DNA of 64,000 nt. Source: Chitinophagaceae bacterium. Lineage in GTDB: Bacteria > Bacteroidota > Bacteroidia > Chitinophagales > Chitinophagaceae. Each line of letters starts with the position of its first letter. The first letter of the stretch is position 1. Shown in pieces: positions 41,242 to 50,450 of this stretch. A program made the translations under genes and the position numbers. The stretch spans positions 62,001 to 126,000 of the forward strand of contig JADKJI010000016.1 of NCBI GenBank assembly GCA_016721085.1, written 5' to 3'. The notes beneath the pieces were generated by a model, which worked only from the letters and a program-made list of their open reading frames with translations, searched no databases and was not told the origin of the DNA.

Positions 41242-41721
41242 GTGTGTGATTTTTCTTTTCAGTCACATGAAATGTTCCAGGTTATTTAATTAGGTCGATT
41301 ACGGATAACCGATGAAGGATTCATTTCATGACAAGCAAATAATATATCTGGTTCTGACAATAACGGATCCGGCTGACTAAAGCTGACTACTTAGTCGGGG
41401 ATATAAAAATTCATTGGCAGTAATAACTGCGCAAATGAAATGGAAGGAATTAATATGGCTGCTTTGGCTAGCATAAGGTTGCACTGACATTGTAAAGGTA
41501 GTGATTTCCCCTTAGCAGCAAAATCCTTGCCCATAGTATTGATTCATATGACATTAAAATGATACTTGTATCTCGCCGAATCATATAGTTTAAGGATGAG
41601 GACTATTAAAGAGAGCCACACTTTTCATGATACGGTATAAAATACAAAAACTTGTTGGTTATGATTCCGCGCATACATTCTAAATTTTTTGCTTCCGAAT
41701 TTTGTTCCAAATAATTCTATT
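41242..41721. other. Intergenic region between divergent arginase and RIC genes
   Basis: About 480 bases hold the two promoters. ATTTCATGAC near 41325 and GTCACATGAAATG near 41261 form a loose inverted pair close to the arginase start. I find no convincing gene, and no clear FNR or NO-regulator site before the RIC gene. Confidence 0.5.
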
Positions 41722-42444
41722 ATGGTCACTTATTCAGATAAAACTTTAGCAACAATCGTAACCCAGTCACATCAGGCAGCTGTAGTATTTGAGAAATTCA
41801 ACCTTGATTTCTGCTGTAAGGGTAAGAGAACTCTATATCAGGCATGTTCTGAACAACAACTTTCTTTGGATACTGTTGAGACAGAATTGAACGAAGCAAT
41901 TAATAACACTGGTTCCATTAAAGATCATTTGTTTACTGAAATGACACTTACTCAGTTAATCGGGTATATTATCTTAAAGCATCACTTTTATGTTAAACAA
42001 GCTATGCCGCTAATATATTCCCATCTGGAAAAAGTTGCTATAAAGCACGGTGATAGATATCCATATATGCGAGAAGTGTACTATAAATTTTCAGAACTGA
42101 AGATGGATATGGATAGCCATATGAAGAAAGAAGAGGAAGTGCTATTTCCTCGTATCCAATATCTTGATAAACTGTCGCCGGTAGAAAGGTTGTCAATTGA
42201 AGTATTACCTGCATCAATAGGTGGACCTGTTAAGGTGATGGAAGCTGAACATGATTTAGCTGGAACAATTATGGATAATATTCGGGTACTTACTAATAAT
42301 TATTTAGCACCTGAATCAGCTTGTACTACTTTTAAACTTTGTCTCGCAGAACTAAAGGAATTCGAAGAAGACTTGCACCGCCATGTTCATTTGGAGAATC
42401 ATCTATTATTCCCGAGAGCTATTGAAATGTGTTTGATAAATTAA
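41722..42444 (+). CDS. ric: Di-iron iron-sulfur cluster repair protein (RIC/ScdA/YtfE family)
   Basis: I choose the ATG at 41722, which gives 240 residues beginning MVTYSDKTLATIVTQSHQAA. Residues about 10-60 are the DUF542/ScdA_N domain with the typical FNLDFCCKGKRTLYQAC. The rest is a hemerythrin-like four-helix bundle with metal ligands such as HHFYVKQ, HMKKEEEVLFP, EAEHDLAG and HLENHLLFPRA. Family members repair iron-sulfur clusters damaged by nitric oxide or oxidants in the cytoplasm. The gene stands alone and its 3' end overlaps the convergent gene by four bases. Confidence 0.93.
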   Translation: MVTYSDKTLATIVTQSHQAAVVFEKFNLDFCCKGKRTLYQACSEQQLSLDTVETELNEAINNTGSIKDHLFTEMTLTQLIGYIILKHHFYVKQAMPLIYSHLEKVAIKHGDRYPYMREVYYKFSELKMDMDSHMKKEEEVLFPRIQYLDKLSPVERLSIEVLPASIGGPVKVMEAEHDLAGTIMDNIRVLTNNYLAPESACTTFKLCLAELKEFEEDLHRHVHLENHLLFPRAIEMCLIN

Positions 42445-42887
42445 TCCCAAACGAATCGCCATGTTCCATCTTTCTGTTTCTTCCAAACTGTATGGAATAT
42501 GCCCTTGAGTTCATTTGTTTTGCCAGTGGAATCGGTTATCTGGAAAATATATTTTCCAAAAGTATATCCAAGATCACAGGATGCAGAAACATCGGTAAAG
42601 TCTGGTGTCCAGGATAATTTTATTTTTCCTTTTGTGGGTTTTGAGTAGAAGGATGCAATAGCCGCCAACCCGTTATATATACTATCGTTTCGATTGATTA
42701 TAGCATCACTGGCACCATAATGTGTGAAGGCGATTTTTAAACCTTCTTCAGCTGCCAGTTTTTCAAATGCTTTTTCTGTCTTTATGATTTCTAGCTTAGC
42801 AGCTTCCTGATTTTTTTTAATGGCATCATTACTATTGCAGGATAGCAATAATAAATATAAGAAAGGGAGTATTGATAATCTGTACAT
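42441..42887 (-). CDS. NTF2-like (DUF4440/SnoaL-type) lipoprotein
   Basis: The 148-residue product has a lipobox in YLLLLSCNS (Cys 17). The mature part (EIIKTEKAFEKLAAEEGLKI, AFTHYGASDAIINRNDSIYN, and the end HTVWKKQKDGTWRFVWD) matches DUF4440-like NTF2 folds, which form a cone-shaped pocket. No catalytic residues can be named with confidence. It lies 50 bases downstream in orientation from the GH20 gene's region on the same strand but is preceded by its own promoter space. Confidence 0.8.
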   Translation of the reverse strand: MYRLSILPFLYLLLLSCNSNDAIKKNQEAAKLEIIKTEKAFEKLAAEEGLKIAFTHYGASDAIINRNDSIYNGLAAIASFYSKPTKGKIKLSWTPDFTDVSASCDLGYTFGKYIFQITDSTGKTNELKGIFHTVWKKQKDGTWRFVWD

Positions 42888-42936
42888 AATGAAAGTAAAA
42901 GGGTTCCTTACTTAATAGTTCGGAACCCTTTTTAAA

Positions 42937-44472
42937 TTATTTCCAGGTAACTTTTTTGGAAGGATAATAATCAATGCCCATAGCTTTCATCCTTGGACCA
43001 TGATTTCCTAACCGAACTTTATATTCATCCCAACTACGGCCAGTAACTGGTGACCATGCTATTTCAGCATATCCTGGCAGACGAGGGAATAACATATATT
43101 CGATGTCGTCCATTGTTACAATAGTTTCGGTCCACAAAGGAGCTTCAACACCCACTATATTTTCTCTCTTTATACCTGGTTCCAATGTTGCTGGATCCCA
43201 GATATAAGCAGTATCCACTTCTATATATCCAGCCCAATGTAATCCTAAGCGTGTTGTGGAATCATATTGCATATCAGCATAAGCTTTTCTGGCTGGGGAA
43301 ATGATCACTTTAGCCCCTTTCTTTACTGCTTCAGTTGAATTAGCAGCATCCGCCCAATACTGAGCAATGGTGTTTGGTTGCAAAGTGCAATTGGCGATTT
43401 CATCCCAACCTATTGCCAGTTTACCATGAGCTTTTACAATGCCTTGTACTTTCTCCATGAAAGGGATATAATCTTCTTTCTTTGTTGCATGACTTTCATC
43501 GCCTCCAATATGTATATATTGACCAGGAGTTATTGCAGCTAATTCCTTAATAACATCATCCAGGAACTTGTAAACAACTTCTTTTGATGTACAAAGTGTG
43601 CTGAATCCAACTTCTGTTCCTGTATATAATTTAGTTGCTGTATCGTTGCAATTCAATTCAGGATAAGAAGCAAGAGCTGCGTTTGTATGTCCGGGCATAT
43701 CAACTTCAGGTATGATTGTTATATAGCGATCCATTGCATATTGTACAATGTCCTTGTATTGGTCCTGAGTAAGGAAGCCACCTTTTTTGCCTCCTACTTC
43801 TGTGCTACCGCCATGTGCAGTAAGGTTAGGCCAAGATTTTATTTCAATTCTCCATCCCTGATCATCAGTAAGATGTAAGTGAAGAGTATTCATTTTGTAA
43901 GTTGCAATTAGATCTATGTAACGTTTGATATCTTCCACACCAAAGAAATGGCGGGCAATATCCAACATGGATCCGCGATAAGCATAACTGGGTTGGTCCT
44001 TAATTGTTACTGATTGTAATTCCCATTTTGCTTCTTGCTTTGCGCTAGCATTTATTGCTTCAGGCAATAATTGTTTTATGGTTTGGATACCATAAAAAAG
44101 TCCGGCTGGCTTTTGTGCCGTAACCGTTACCTGATCCGCTGTTACTGATAATTCATATCCTTCATCTCCGAGACTAGCGTCTCCGCCAAGAGTTAAGAAA
44201 ATACTGCCTTTTGTAGCAGCGGTTCCAGGAGTAACTTTTAATGCAAATCCAGTGGCAGGTTTTAACTGCGCTGATAAATATTCTCCAATTTTAACCGCTT
44301 CGGTAGCAGCTATTATTGAAGTGCCTTCAGTTATAGTGAACTGACCTGACCCTTTAGTAACTGATACTGGTTTTGGAATCAGGTTATCTGCCGGAGTGCT
44401 GGTGTTTGTATTGCAGGATAAAACCGCAATCGAACAAACCGCCAGAAATAATGAAATTTTCTTATGGAACAT
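42937..44472 (-). CDS. GH20 beta-N-acetylhexosaminidase lipoprotein
   Basis: I start at 44472 (MFHKKISLFLAVCSIAVLSC), which yields a proper lipobox at about Cys 20; the frame extends 11 codons further without reason. Residues about 25-150 are the GH20b N-terminal domain (LIPKPVSVTKGSGQF). The catalytic barrel shows GSMLDIARHFF, LHLTDDQGWRIEIKSWP, PEVDMPGHTNAAL and the catalytic pair in IHIGGDESH (Asp-Glu). The family removes terminal N-acetylglucosamine or N-acetylgalactosamine by substrate-assisted catalysis, as in chitin or glycan use. It is probably anchored in the periplasm or outer membrane. The length of 511 residues is normal. Confidence 0.95.
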   Translation of the reverse strand: MFHKKISLFLAVCSIAVLSCNTNTSTPADNLIPKPVSVTKGSGQFTITEGTSIIAATEAVKIGEYLSAQLKPATGFALKVTPGTAATKGSIFLTLGGDASLGDEGYELSVTADQVTVTAQKPAGLFYGIQTIKQLLPEAINASAKQEAKWELQSVTIKDQPSYAYRGSMLDIARHFFGVEDIKRYIDLIATYKMNTLHLHLTDDQGWRIEIKSWPNLTAHGGSTEVGGKKGGFLTQDQYKDIVQYAMDRYITIIPEVDMPGHTNAALASYPELNCNDTATKLYTGTEVGFSTLCTSKEVVYKFLDDVIKELAAITPGQYIHIGGDESHATKKEDYIPFMEKVQGIVKAHGKLAIGWDEIANCTLQPNTIAQYWADAANSTEAVKKGAKVIISPARKAYADMQYDSTTRLGLHWAGYIEVDTAYIWDPATLEPGIKRENIVGVEAPLWTETIVTMDDIEYMLFPRLPGYAEIAWSPVTGRSWDEYKVRLGNHGPRMKAMGIDYYPSKKVTWK

Positions 44473-44647
44473 ATATGACAAGTTTTTGGATTCCGAAGAT
44501 AACAAAATCGGCTTAGTTTAAGCCGATATACTAACCGCTTTTCGAAGGAATACTTACGCTATCGATTGCTATTTTGAGGAAACAAGGGGTTGGATGGTAA
44601 AAATCATTAGGTTTGAGGGGCCAACATTCACTTTTTAAAACTGCGAC

Positions 44648-45969
44648 ATGAATAAAGTATTCTTACTTCTCTTCTTGCCTATTACCCTTTTTGCCCAAAC
44701 TCAGGAAACAGAAAAACTGGATAATTATTTTAAAGCTCAGGAGTCTGTAAAAGGCTTTAGTGGAGCCGTTTTGGTTATGAAGCAAAATAAAGTAGTGTTG
44801 CGCAAAGGATATGGTATGGCAGATATGGAATGGAATATTCCCAATTCTGCCGATACAAGATTTAGGGTGGGTTCAGTAACAAAACAATTTACTGCTGCTT
44901 GTATTCTTCAGTTGGAGGAAGAAGGCAAACTGTCTGTAAATGATAAGCTAAGCAAGTACTTCCCAGGTTACCCCAAAGGAGATAGCATAACTATCCATAT
45001 GTTATTAAATCACACTTCAGGTATTGCCAATTATACCAATATACCTGAGTTCATGAAAGTTGCCAGATTGAATCTCTCGAAAGATTCAATGGTTAATTTT
45101 TTCAAGAACAGACCCTTTGGTTTCTCGCCAGGAACTAAATTTTCCTATAGTAATTCAGGCTATTTTCTTCTTGGTATCATTATAGAAAAGGTAAGTGGGC
45201 TGTCTTATAATGCCTATTTAAGACAGCATATTTTTAATAAACTCTCAATGAATGAGTCTGGAGTTGATAGGCTAGATACCATTCTGTCTAAAAGAGCCAA
45301 AGGCTATTCTAAAGCAGGTAAGAAATTCGTGAACTCAGAGTATATAAGTATGGATTGGCCATTTAGTGCTGGGGTTATTTACAGCACCCTTGACGATATG
45401 TATAAATGGGATAGGGCTCTTTATAATAATACGATTCTTTCTGAATCCTCCAGAAAGAAAATGTTTACACCTGGATTGAGTAATTATGGGTATGGGGTGA
45501 ATATTGATTCTTTAGATGGACATCCCCGAATCTGGCATGATGGAGGCATTCCTGGGTTCCTGACCAAATTCAGCCGGTTTACAAAAGATGATTTGTGTAT
45601 TGTGGTTTTTTCAAATAATGAAACTAATGCGGATTTTCTTTCGTTGGCCATTTCTAATATCATGTTCGGAGAGGAAGTAGAAGCCCCTTATTTTCATAAG
45701 GAAGTGAAAATAGACCCTTCCTTATTGGATAAGTTTGTAGGTAAATATTCCGCCGGACTAATTATCGAAGTAATTAAAAAGATAATAAACTTTATCGCCA
45801 TAGAAATGGTTCTCCTGATATTGAACTCAAGCCAGAATCTCCTACAAAGTTTTTCTACGATGATGAAACTGATCGCGTACTGGAATTTGAATTGGATAAA
45901 GATGGAAAAGTAGCTAAGATATGGTTCCACAATAGTGGACAAAAGGGAGAACTCAAAAAAGTTCAATAA
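44648..45969 (+). CDS. Beta-lactamase-family serine hydrolase (frameshifted near C-terminus)
   Basis: The protein has a signal peptide ending LFAQ. The serine hydrolase motifs are GSVTKQF (Ser-x-x-Lys, residues about 78), YSNSGYF (Tyr-Ser-Asn, about 172) and HDGGIPGF (about 297), the class C beta-lactamase/PBP4-like arrangement. A loss of one A near 45775-45779 changes the end; the restored frame reads DNKLYRHRNGSPDIELKPES and ends at 45969, giving about 440 residues with a small C-terminal domain. Such proteins act on D-amino-acid peptides or esters, and few are true beta-lactamases. Confidence 0.88.
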
Positions 45970-45976
45970 TCGGAAT

Positions 45977-47145
45977 TTATTGACTATCCCTTTCTGGTTG
46001 GGCTTTTTTCTTTTTCAACTTCATTCCATACAGAAATCTTGTTATAATAAAAGGTCTTATAACAAAGTGATAAAGACAGGTGATAATTGCAATACTGGAT
46101 ATTATTAGTACAATCAGCTTTATGCTTATTGGAACAGACCATTGAACTATATAATATCCTAATGCTACTATAACCGTTTGATGAAGTATGTAGTATGGAT
46201 AAACGGCTTCATTGAAATACTGTAAAAATCTATTTGAGTAATTCAGGTGTTTCTTTGCAAACCCAAGTATGGCAAGTATTGTAGTCCAAATCAATACAGA
46301 ATTTAAGACAGCATAAGTATAAAGTCTTTCATCGTTTTGTTTAGGGAAATCAGGTTTCCACCAGTAAAAAGCATAAAGTGGAATCATGGTTAAAATGATA
46401 ATTCCCAAGAACCAGTTTCTGTATTTCATACAGGTGTCCCAAATACGTTTACTCCCTGCTAAAAAATAGCCATAGAAAAGCAATGTTATATAGAATAGAA
46501 AGATGAACCAATCATCCAAAAGACTTCCTTGTTCTGGCCATTTGATATATAAAGTTATATAGTAGTAGATCATTGGTAAAAGAAAGACACTCAGCAGTAA
46601 TGGTTTTGAAAGAAATTCTGCAGCCGCATTTCTCCATTCTTCCAACTTCTTTATTTTGAATAGACCAAATACTGGCAACAATAAGATGCAGAATACAAAT
46701 AGATAAACAACAAACCACATATGACTCCAGGAAAGTGTTCCTTCAGGATATGGCACAAAACTCCAAACTGTGGGATAGAAATCTATGTACGAGCCTGAAA
46801 TCTTCCCTTCCTGTAATTTTTCAAAGTATACTTGTAAGGGTATAGTGAAAAACATAGCGAATAAAAGCGGTATGAATAATCGTATTATTCTTTCTCCGGC
46901 AAAAGCCAGTACCGACCTTTTTCGTAAGGAAAACTGTATCCCAATTCCGCATACGAAAAACAATAAAGGTAAACGCCATTGGTGCAACCACCATATTACG
47001 CGCGTAAGTGGTTGTGAAGTGGTGGAATTCTTGACTTCCCAGCCATGATTTACAAATGGCATAGCGCAATGAAACACAATCAGTAAGCCGAAGGCTAGTA
47101 CCTAACCCAGTCTATAAAATATAGCCTTTCAGATGCTGGTTTCAT
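45977..47145 (-). CDS. Membrane acyltransferase (Acyltransferase 3 family; frameshifted)
   Basis: The clear part has about ten hydrophobic helices and the family's early histidine in IVFHCAMPFVNHG, then TRVIWWLHQWRLPLLFFVCG and RIIRLFIPLLFAMF. The first 17 codons lie in another frame: the ATG at 47145 starts MKPASERLYFIDWVR and a slip near 47095-47101 joins VLAFGLLIVFHC. The joined length is about 388 residues. The family transfers acyl groups onto cell-surface sugars or other envelope substrates in the inner membrane. The target is unknown. Its end faces the serine hydrolase gene, seven bases away. Confidence 0.87.
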
Positions 47146-47275
47146 AGCAGTTGTTTTCCGATATACGAACTGACTTAACATTTTGTTACAATCTTTAGAA
47201 AATTACTGAATTATACTCTTCCAAGAGTATTGCCTGAGCCCATTGATAATCCTTTTTTTGGGAAAATTTACCACA

Positions 47276-47895
47276 ATGCGAAAATCAGGGTTAGTCATTA
47301 TTCTATTCATTTCATTTATAACTAGTCAGGCACAAAAGCATAGTTTTATGGGGCTTTGCATGCGGGACTTGCAAGTTCTCAAGGACGTGAAGCCAAATTA
47401 AGTTCCGGTGTTGGTATAGAATTGGAAGCACGGCTGTCGGAGCGCTTTTATATAGTAGCAAGGCCGACTTTGAATTTTCGGGGATATAATGCTAATCTGC
47501 AGGTGAATTCTGTAAAAGTAACTTACCTCGATTTTCCGGTTACTTTGGAAAGCTTGCTTGGTGAACCAGCAAAGATGAATCTTTTCATTGGCGCAGGTGG
47601 CTATTTCGGATTAGTCTTATCTGGAAAGTATAAAACAAATCTTAGCTTCAATAGTACTGAATGGCAGACATTGAAGATAGGAGAGAGTATAAACGATAAT
47701 CGTTCTTCGACAGATTATGGACTAAGTTTTAATGGAGGTGTTCGTTTTGCGGGTGGCACTAGGGTAGTGAAGATGGGTGTGCAAACCCAATGGGGATTGA
47801 AGAATGTTGTTCCTAAAGATGCTCAGGATGATTCAAATAATAGTCCTATTAGATTAAGGAATATCACAGCTTATCTTTCAATAGCAATTTTCTAG
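47276..47895 (+). CDS. Outer-membrane beta-barrel-like protein (frameshifted)
   Basis: The ATG at 47276 gives a signal peptide ending TSQAQ. A slip near 47350-47356 changes the frame to HAGLASSQGREAKLSSG and runs to 47895. The mature protein of about 185 residues alternates hydrophobic and polar residues (GIELEARLSERFYIVARPTL, FIGAGGYFGLVLSGKYK, YGLSFNGGVRFAGGTRVV), the pattern of small outer-membrane beta-barrels common in Bacteroidota. It ends in a typical strand (ITAYLSIAIF). The function is unknown. Confidence 0.75.
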
Positions 47896-47920
47896 AATCT
47901 TGGATTTTGTGGGGCTTAAG

Positions 47921-48526
47921 TTAAATATGCTGTTGCCAGAAATGATCTTCCTCCTTGTTTTCCTGCCAATCATATTCTATCTGGAAAGCCACTTTACGGG
48001 CGAAGTCGATATCGAATGTATCACTAAGGAATCCAAGGGTCATATCCATGCCGGCACTTACTCCAGCAGATGTATAGATGTTGCCATCAATCGTCCAACG
48101 TGCTTTCCTGTCCCAATTTACTACTGGTCCCTGACTCATGGCCCAATCAAAAGCCTTCTTATTAGAAGTAGCTTTTTTGCCTTCTAATAGGCCAGTTTTT
48201 GCCAAAAGGCCACTGCCAGTACAAACAGTAAATATGAAGTTGCTTTTTTTGCAGGTATTTTTTATTTGATTAAGTAGATGTGTATTGGCAACTTCTTTTC
48301 TGGTGCCATGTCCACCTGGTATAAGGAATATATAAGCACCACCTTGTTCCAGCTCATCGATTGGCTCCGTTGCAATGGTTACACCATGCTCATTCGAAAT
48401 CAGACCCCCAGCTTCAGAATAGAAATTAACTTTGAAATGTTCTTTCAATCGCCCCAATATTTCTACCGGACCAAAAACATCCAATGTTTCAAAATCGGGA
48501 AATAAAAGTACCGCCACAGTCTTCAT
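47921..48526 (-). CDS. DJ-1/PfpI-family protein
   Basis: The 201-residue protein has the fold's landmarks: VAVLLFPDFETLDVFGP, then FLIPGGHGTR and the nucleophile-elbow cysteine in FIFTVCTGSGLLAKTG. Downstream GVSAGMDMTLGFL is typical of the subgroup that includes isonitrile hydratase and the sensor-like domains of GlxA-type regulators, but there is no DNA-binding part. Members act as glyoxalases, hydratases or amidase-like enzymes. The exact activity cannot be assigned. It stands alone before an inverted repeat. Confidence 0.9.
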   Translation of the reverse strand: MKTVAVLLFPDFETLDVFGPVEILGRLKEHFKVNFYSEAGGLISNEHGVTIATEPIDELEQGGAYIFLIPGGHGTRKEVANTHLLNQIKNTCKKSNFIFTVCTGSGLLAKTGLLEGKKATSNKKAFDWAMSQGPVVNWDRKARWTIDGNIYTSAGVSAGMDMTLGFLSDTFDIDFARKVAFQIEYDWQENKEEDHFWQQHI

Positions 48527-48643
48527 ACTCCTAAGTTAGTCATTCGGCGCCTACTTAAAACGAGCAATTTAATTTCATTTTTCACGCTACATTTCCCGAC
48601 TGTTCTCTATCATGTGAACACATTTCGTTTATAGCATAAGGAA

Positions 48644-48717
48644 AATACAATAACCGCAGAGACGCAAGGCGCAGAGATGTATTCTCCGCGCCTCCGCGTC
48701 TCTGCGGTTATTGTATT
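48644..48717. repeat. CCGCAGAGACGC inverted repeat with perfect 22-base arms
   Basis: AATACAATAACCGCAGAGAC plus GC at 48644-48665 pairs perfectly with 48696-48717. The inner part continues imperfectly (AAGGCGCAGAG with CTCCGCGCC). It lies between two genes of the same strand. Confidence 0.9.
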
Positions 48718-48802
48718 AGTATTCTTTGATTTTTAAGACAAGAAGGTTCAAAGGGCTTTCCAAATTTCAAGTACCAACTTATCACTTACACCTTACCACT
48801 CC

Positions 48803-49630
48803 TCATGCTATCTTCACCGACGTCATACTCAACGACCCTGCCATCAACTTGTCATTAAAAAGGGAAATAGCATCCTTTTGGGTCTTTAATCCTAATGTAT
48901 AAATGAGTGGGAAATAGTGATCTGGAGTAGGGATGGCTAATAAGGCGGATTTCCCGAGTTTTTCATACTCAATGAGGGCTTTGCTGTTTCCGTCTAATAG
49001 ATGTGAATTAAATTGGCTATGGGCTTCAATAGCCCAATCATATCCATAATTATCACGATACATATTTTTAAAATCCACCAATCGAAGATTATGGATAATA
49101 TTCCCGCTTCCGATAATCAGAATCCCTCTGTCGCGAAGTACACTCAATTCCTTTGCCAATTCAAAATGCCAGGCAGCAGGTTTTGAATAGTCGATGCTTA
49201 ATTGAATTACAGGTACATCGGCTTTGGGATAAAGGTGCTTGATAACTGACCATGCACCATGGTCTAATCCCCATCCCATATCCAATTCAACCTGGGTCGA
49301 TTTGATAACCTCTTTTGTGGCAGATGCCAGCTTTGGTGATCCAGGTGCTGGGTATTGTTGTTTGTATAATTCATCCGGAAATCCACCAAAATCATGAATA
49401 GTAGCAGGCTTTTCCATGGCAGTAACAAAAGTGCCATTGGTTAACCAATGCGCGGAAATACAAAGTATCGCATTAGGTTTTGGAAGGGTAGTGGATAATA
49501 AGCGAAAGCCCTGTACAAATTCATTCTCTTCAATGGCATTCATAGGACTACCATGACCCAGGAATAAAACAGGCATCCTTTCAGATAAAGGGAAATTTTC
49601 GCTTAGTACTCTTAATGATTGTAAATCCAT
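48803..49630 (-). CDS. ygiD: 4,5-DOPA-type extradiol dioxygenase
   Basis: The 275-residue protein shows the LigB/YgiD motifs: VLFLGHGSPMNAIEENEF, ISAHWLTNGTFVTAME, DFGGFPDELYKQQYPAPG, GLDHGAWSVIKHLYP and GSGNIIHNLR, with the conserved histidines expected to bind iron or zinc. YgiD-type enzymes open catechol rings such as that of L-DOPA. The physiological substrate in this organism is unknown. It stands alone, between an inverted repeat and a 170-base gap. The next gene on the same strand encodes a VOC protein. Confidence 0.93.
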   Translation of the reverse strand: MDLQSLRVLSENFPLSERMPVLFLGHGSPMNAIEENEFVQGFRLLSTTLPKPNAILCISAHWLTNGTFVTAMEKPATIHDFGGFPDELYKQQYPAPGSPKLASATKEVIKSTQVELDMGWGLDHGAWSVIKHLYPKADVPVIQLSIDYSKPAAWHFELAKELSVLRDRGILIIGSGNIIHNLRLVDFKNMYRDNYGYDWAIEAHSQFNSHLLDGNSKALIEYEKLGKSALLAIPTPDHYFPLIYTLGLKTQKDAISLFNDKLMAGSLSMTSVKIA

Positions 49631-49800
49631 AGTTACTCTAATTGCAAAACATATGTAAAGTTAACCTTGGACAGCATGTCACCCTATTGATATAAGTTAA
49701 GAAATCATACCTGGAATGGGCTTGTCTTGCTTCATAACAACTTCGATGAAAGAAAGTTCTGGACTATTGATTTCTTTAAAAAGGAGATAAAGAATGAGAT

Positions 49801-50233
49801 TTAATTCGTGTAAGAAGGCTCATCTGGTAACTCGGTAAATTTTATGGCAGTATGCTGAACCAACTGCAAAAGGTTGCCACAAGTGTCGTCAATTACAGCT
49901 ACCGTTACATCACCCATGGTAGTTGGAGGAAGGGTGAATGCCACCCCTAATTCAGTTAACCTGTCTTCCTCTTCCATTATGTCATTTACAGCAAATGAGA
50001 ATGCAGGAATACCTGCATCATATAACGCTTTCTGATAAACCTGCGCAGGCTCAAATCCAGTCGGCTCTAATAATAACTCTATGCCATCTTGTTCTTCAGG
50101 AGAAACAACCGTCAACCATTTGTATTCACCCACAGGAATATCCGTCTTCTTTATGAATCCAAGAACTTCAGTATAAAAACTGAGTGCCTTTTTCCTGATT
50201 ATTGACCATTATGGAGGTGACGGCGATTTTCAT
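49801..50233 (-). CDS. VOC/glyoxalase-like protein (frameshifted)
   Basis: The ATG at 50233 starts MKIAVTSIMVNNQEK, and a one-base slip near 50185-50191 joins ALSFYTEVLGFIKKTDIPVG to the frame ending at 49801. The joined 143 residues fit a single VOC module pair: SFYTEVLGF, EYKWLTVVSPE, GIELLLEPTGF, FSFAVNDIMEEEDRL and DTCGNLLQLVQ, with Glu near the end replaced by Gln at the usual metal position, so metal binding is uncertain. Such proteins range from glyoxalases to fosfomycin-resistance and bleomycin-binding proteins. A specific function cannot be given. Confidence 0.85.
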
Positions 50234-50353
50234 TTGGTAAATTTAAAAGTAAAAAGTCAAAAGTAAAAAGTCGAATGTCGAATAAAATTATGGCATGAAA
50301 AAATTTTTTTTTACATGCAGCGTATTGTATCGCCTGCACTGCATCTGGCATCT

Positions 50354-50449
50354 GCATCTAGCATCTAGCATCTAGCATCTAGCATCTAGCATCTAGCATC
50401 TAGCATCTAGCATCTAGCATCTAGCATCTAGCATCTAGCATCTAGCATC
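50354..50449. repeat. Heptamer tandem repeat, 13.7 copies of GCATCTA
   Basis: Thirteen perfect units run from 50354 to 50444, followed by five more matching bases; weaker copies precede it. It ends one base before the stop of the hydrolase gene. A related GCATCCA array lies at 17975-18006. Confidence 0.95.
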
Positions 50450-50450
50450 C

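Noticed and set aside
41242..41721. NO-responsive FNR-type operator before the RIC gene
   Set aside because: I found no TTGAT-N4-ATCAA-like palindrome in the region.
44648..45969. True antibiotic-resistance beta-lactamase
   Set aside because: The motifs fit the wide class C/PBP4-like serine hydrolase group; nothing in the sequence or context shows drug hydrolysis.
50354..50449. CRISPR array
   Set aside because: The units are 7 bases without spacers, and no cas gene is present.
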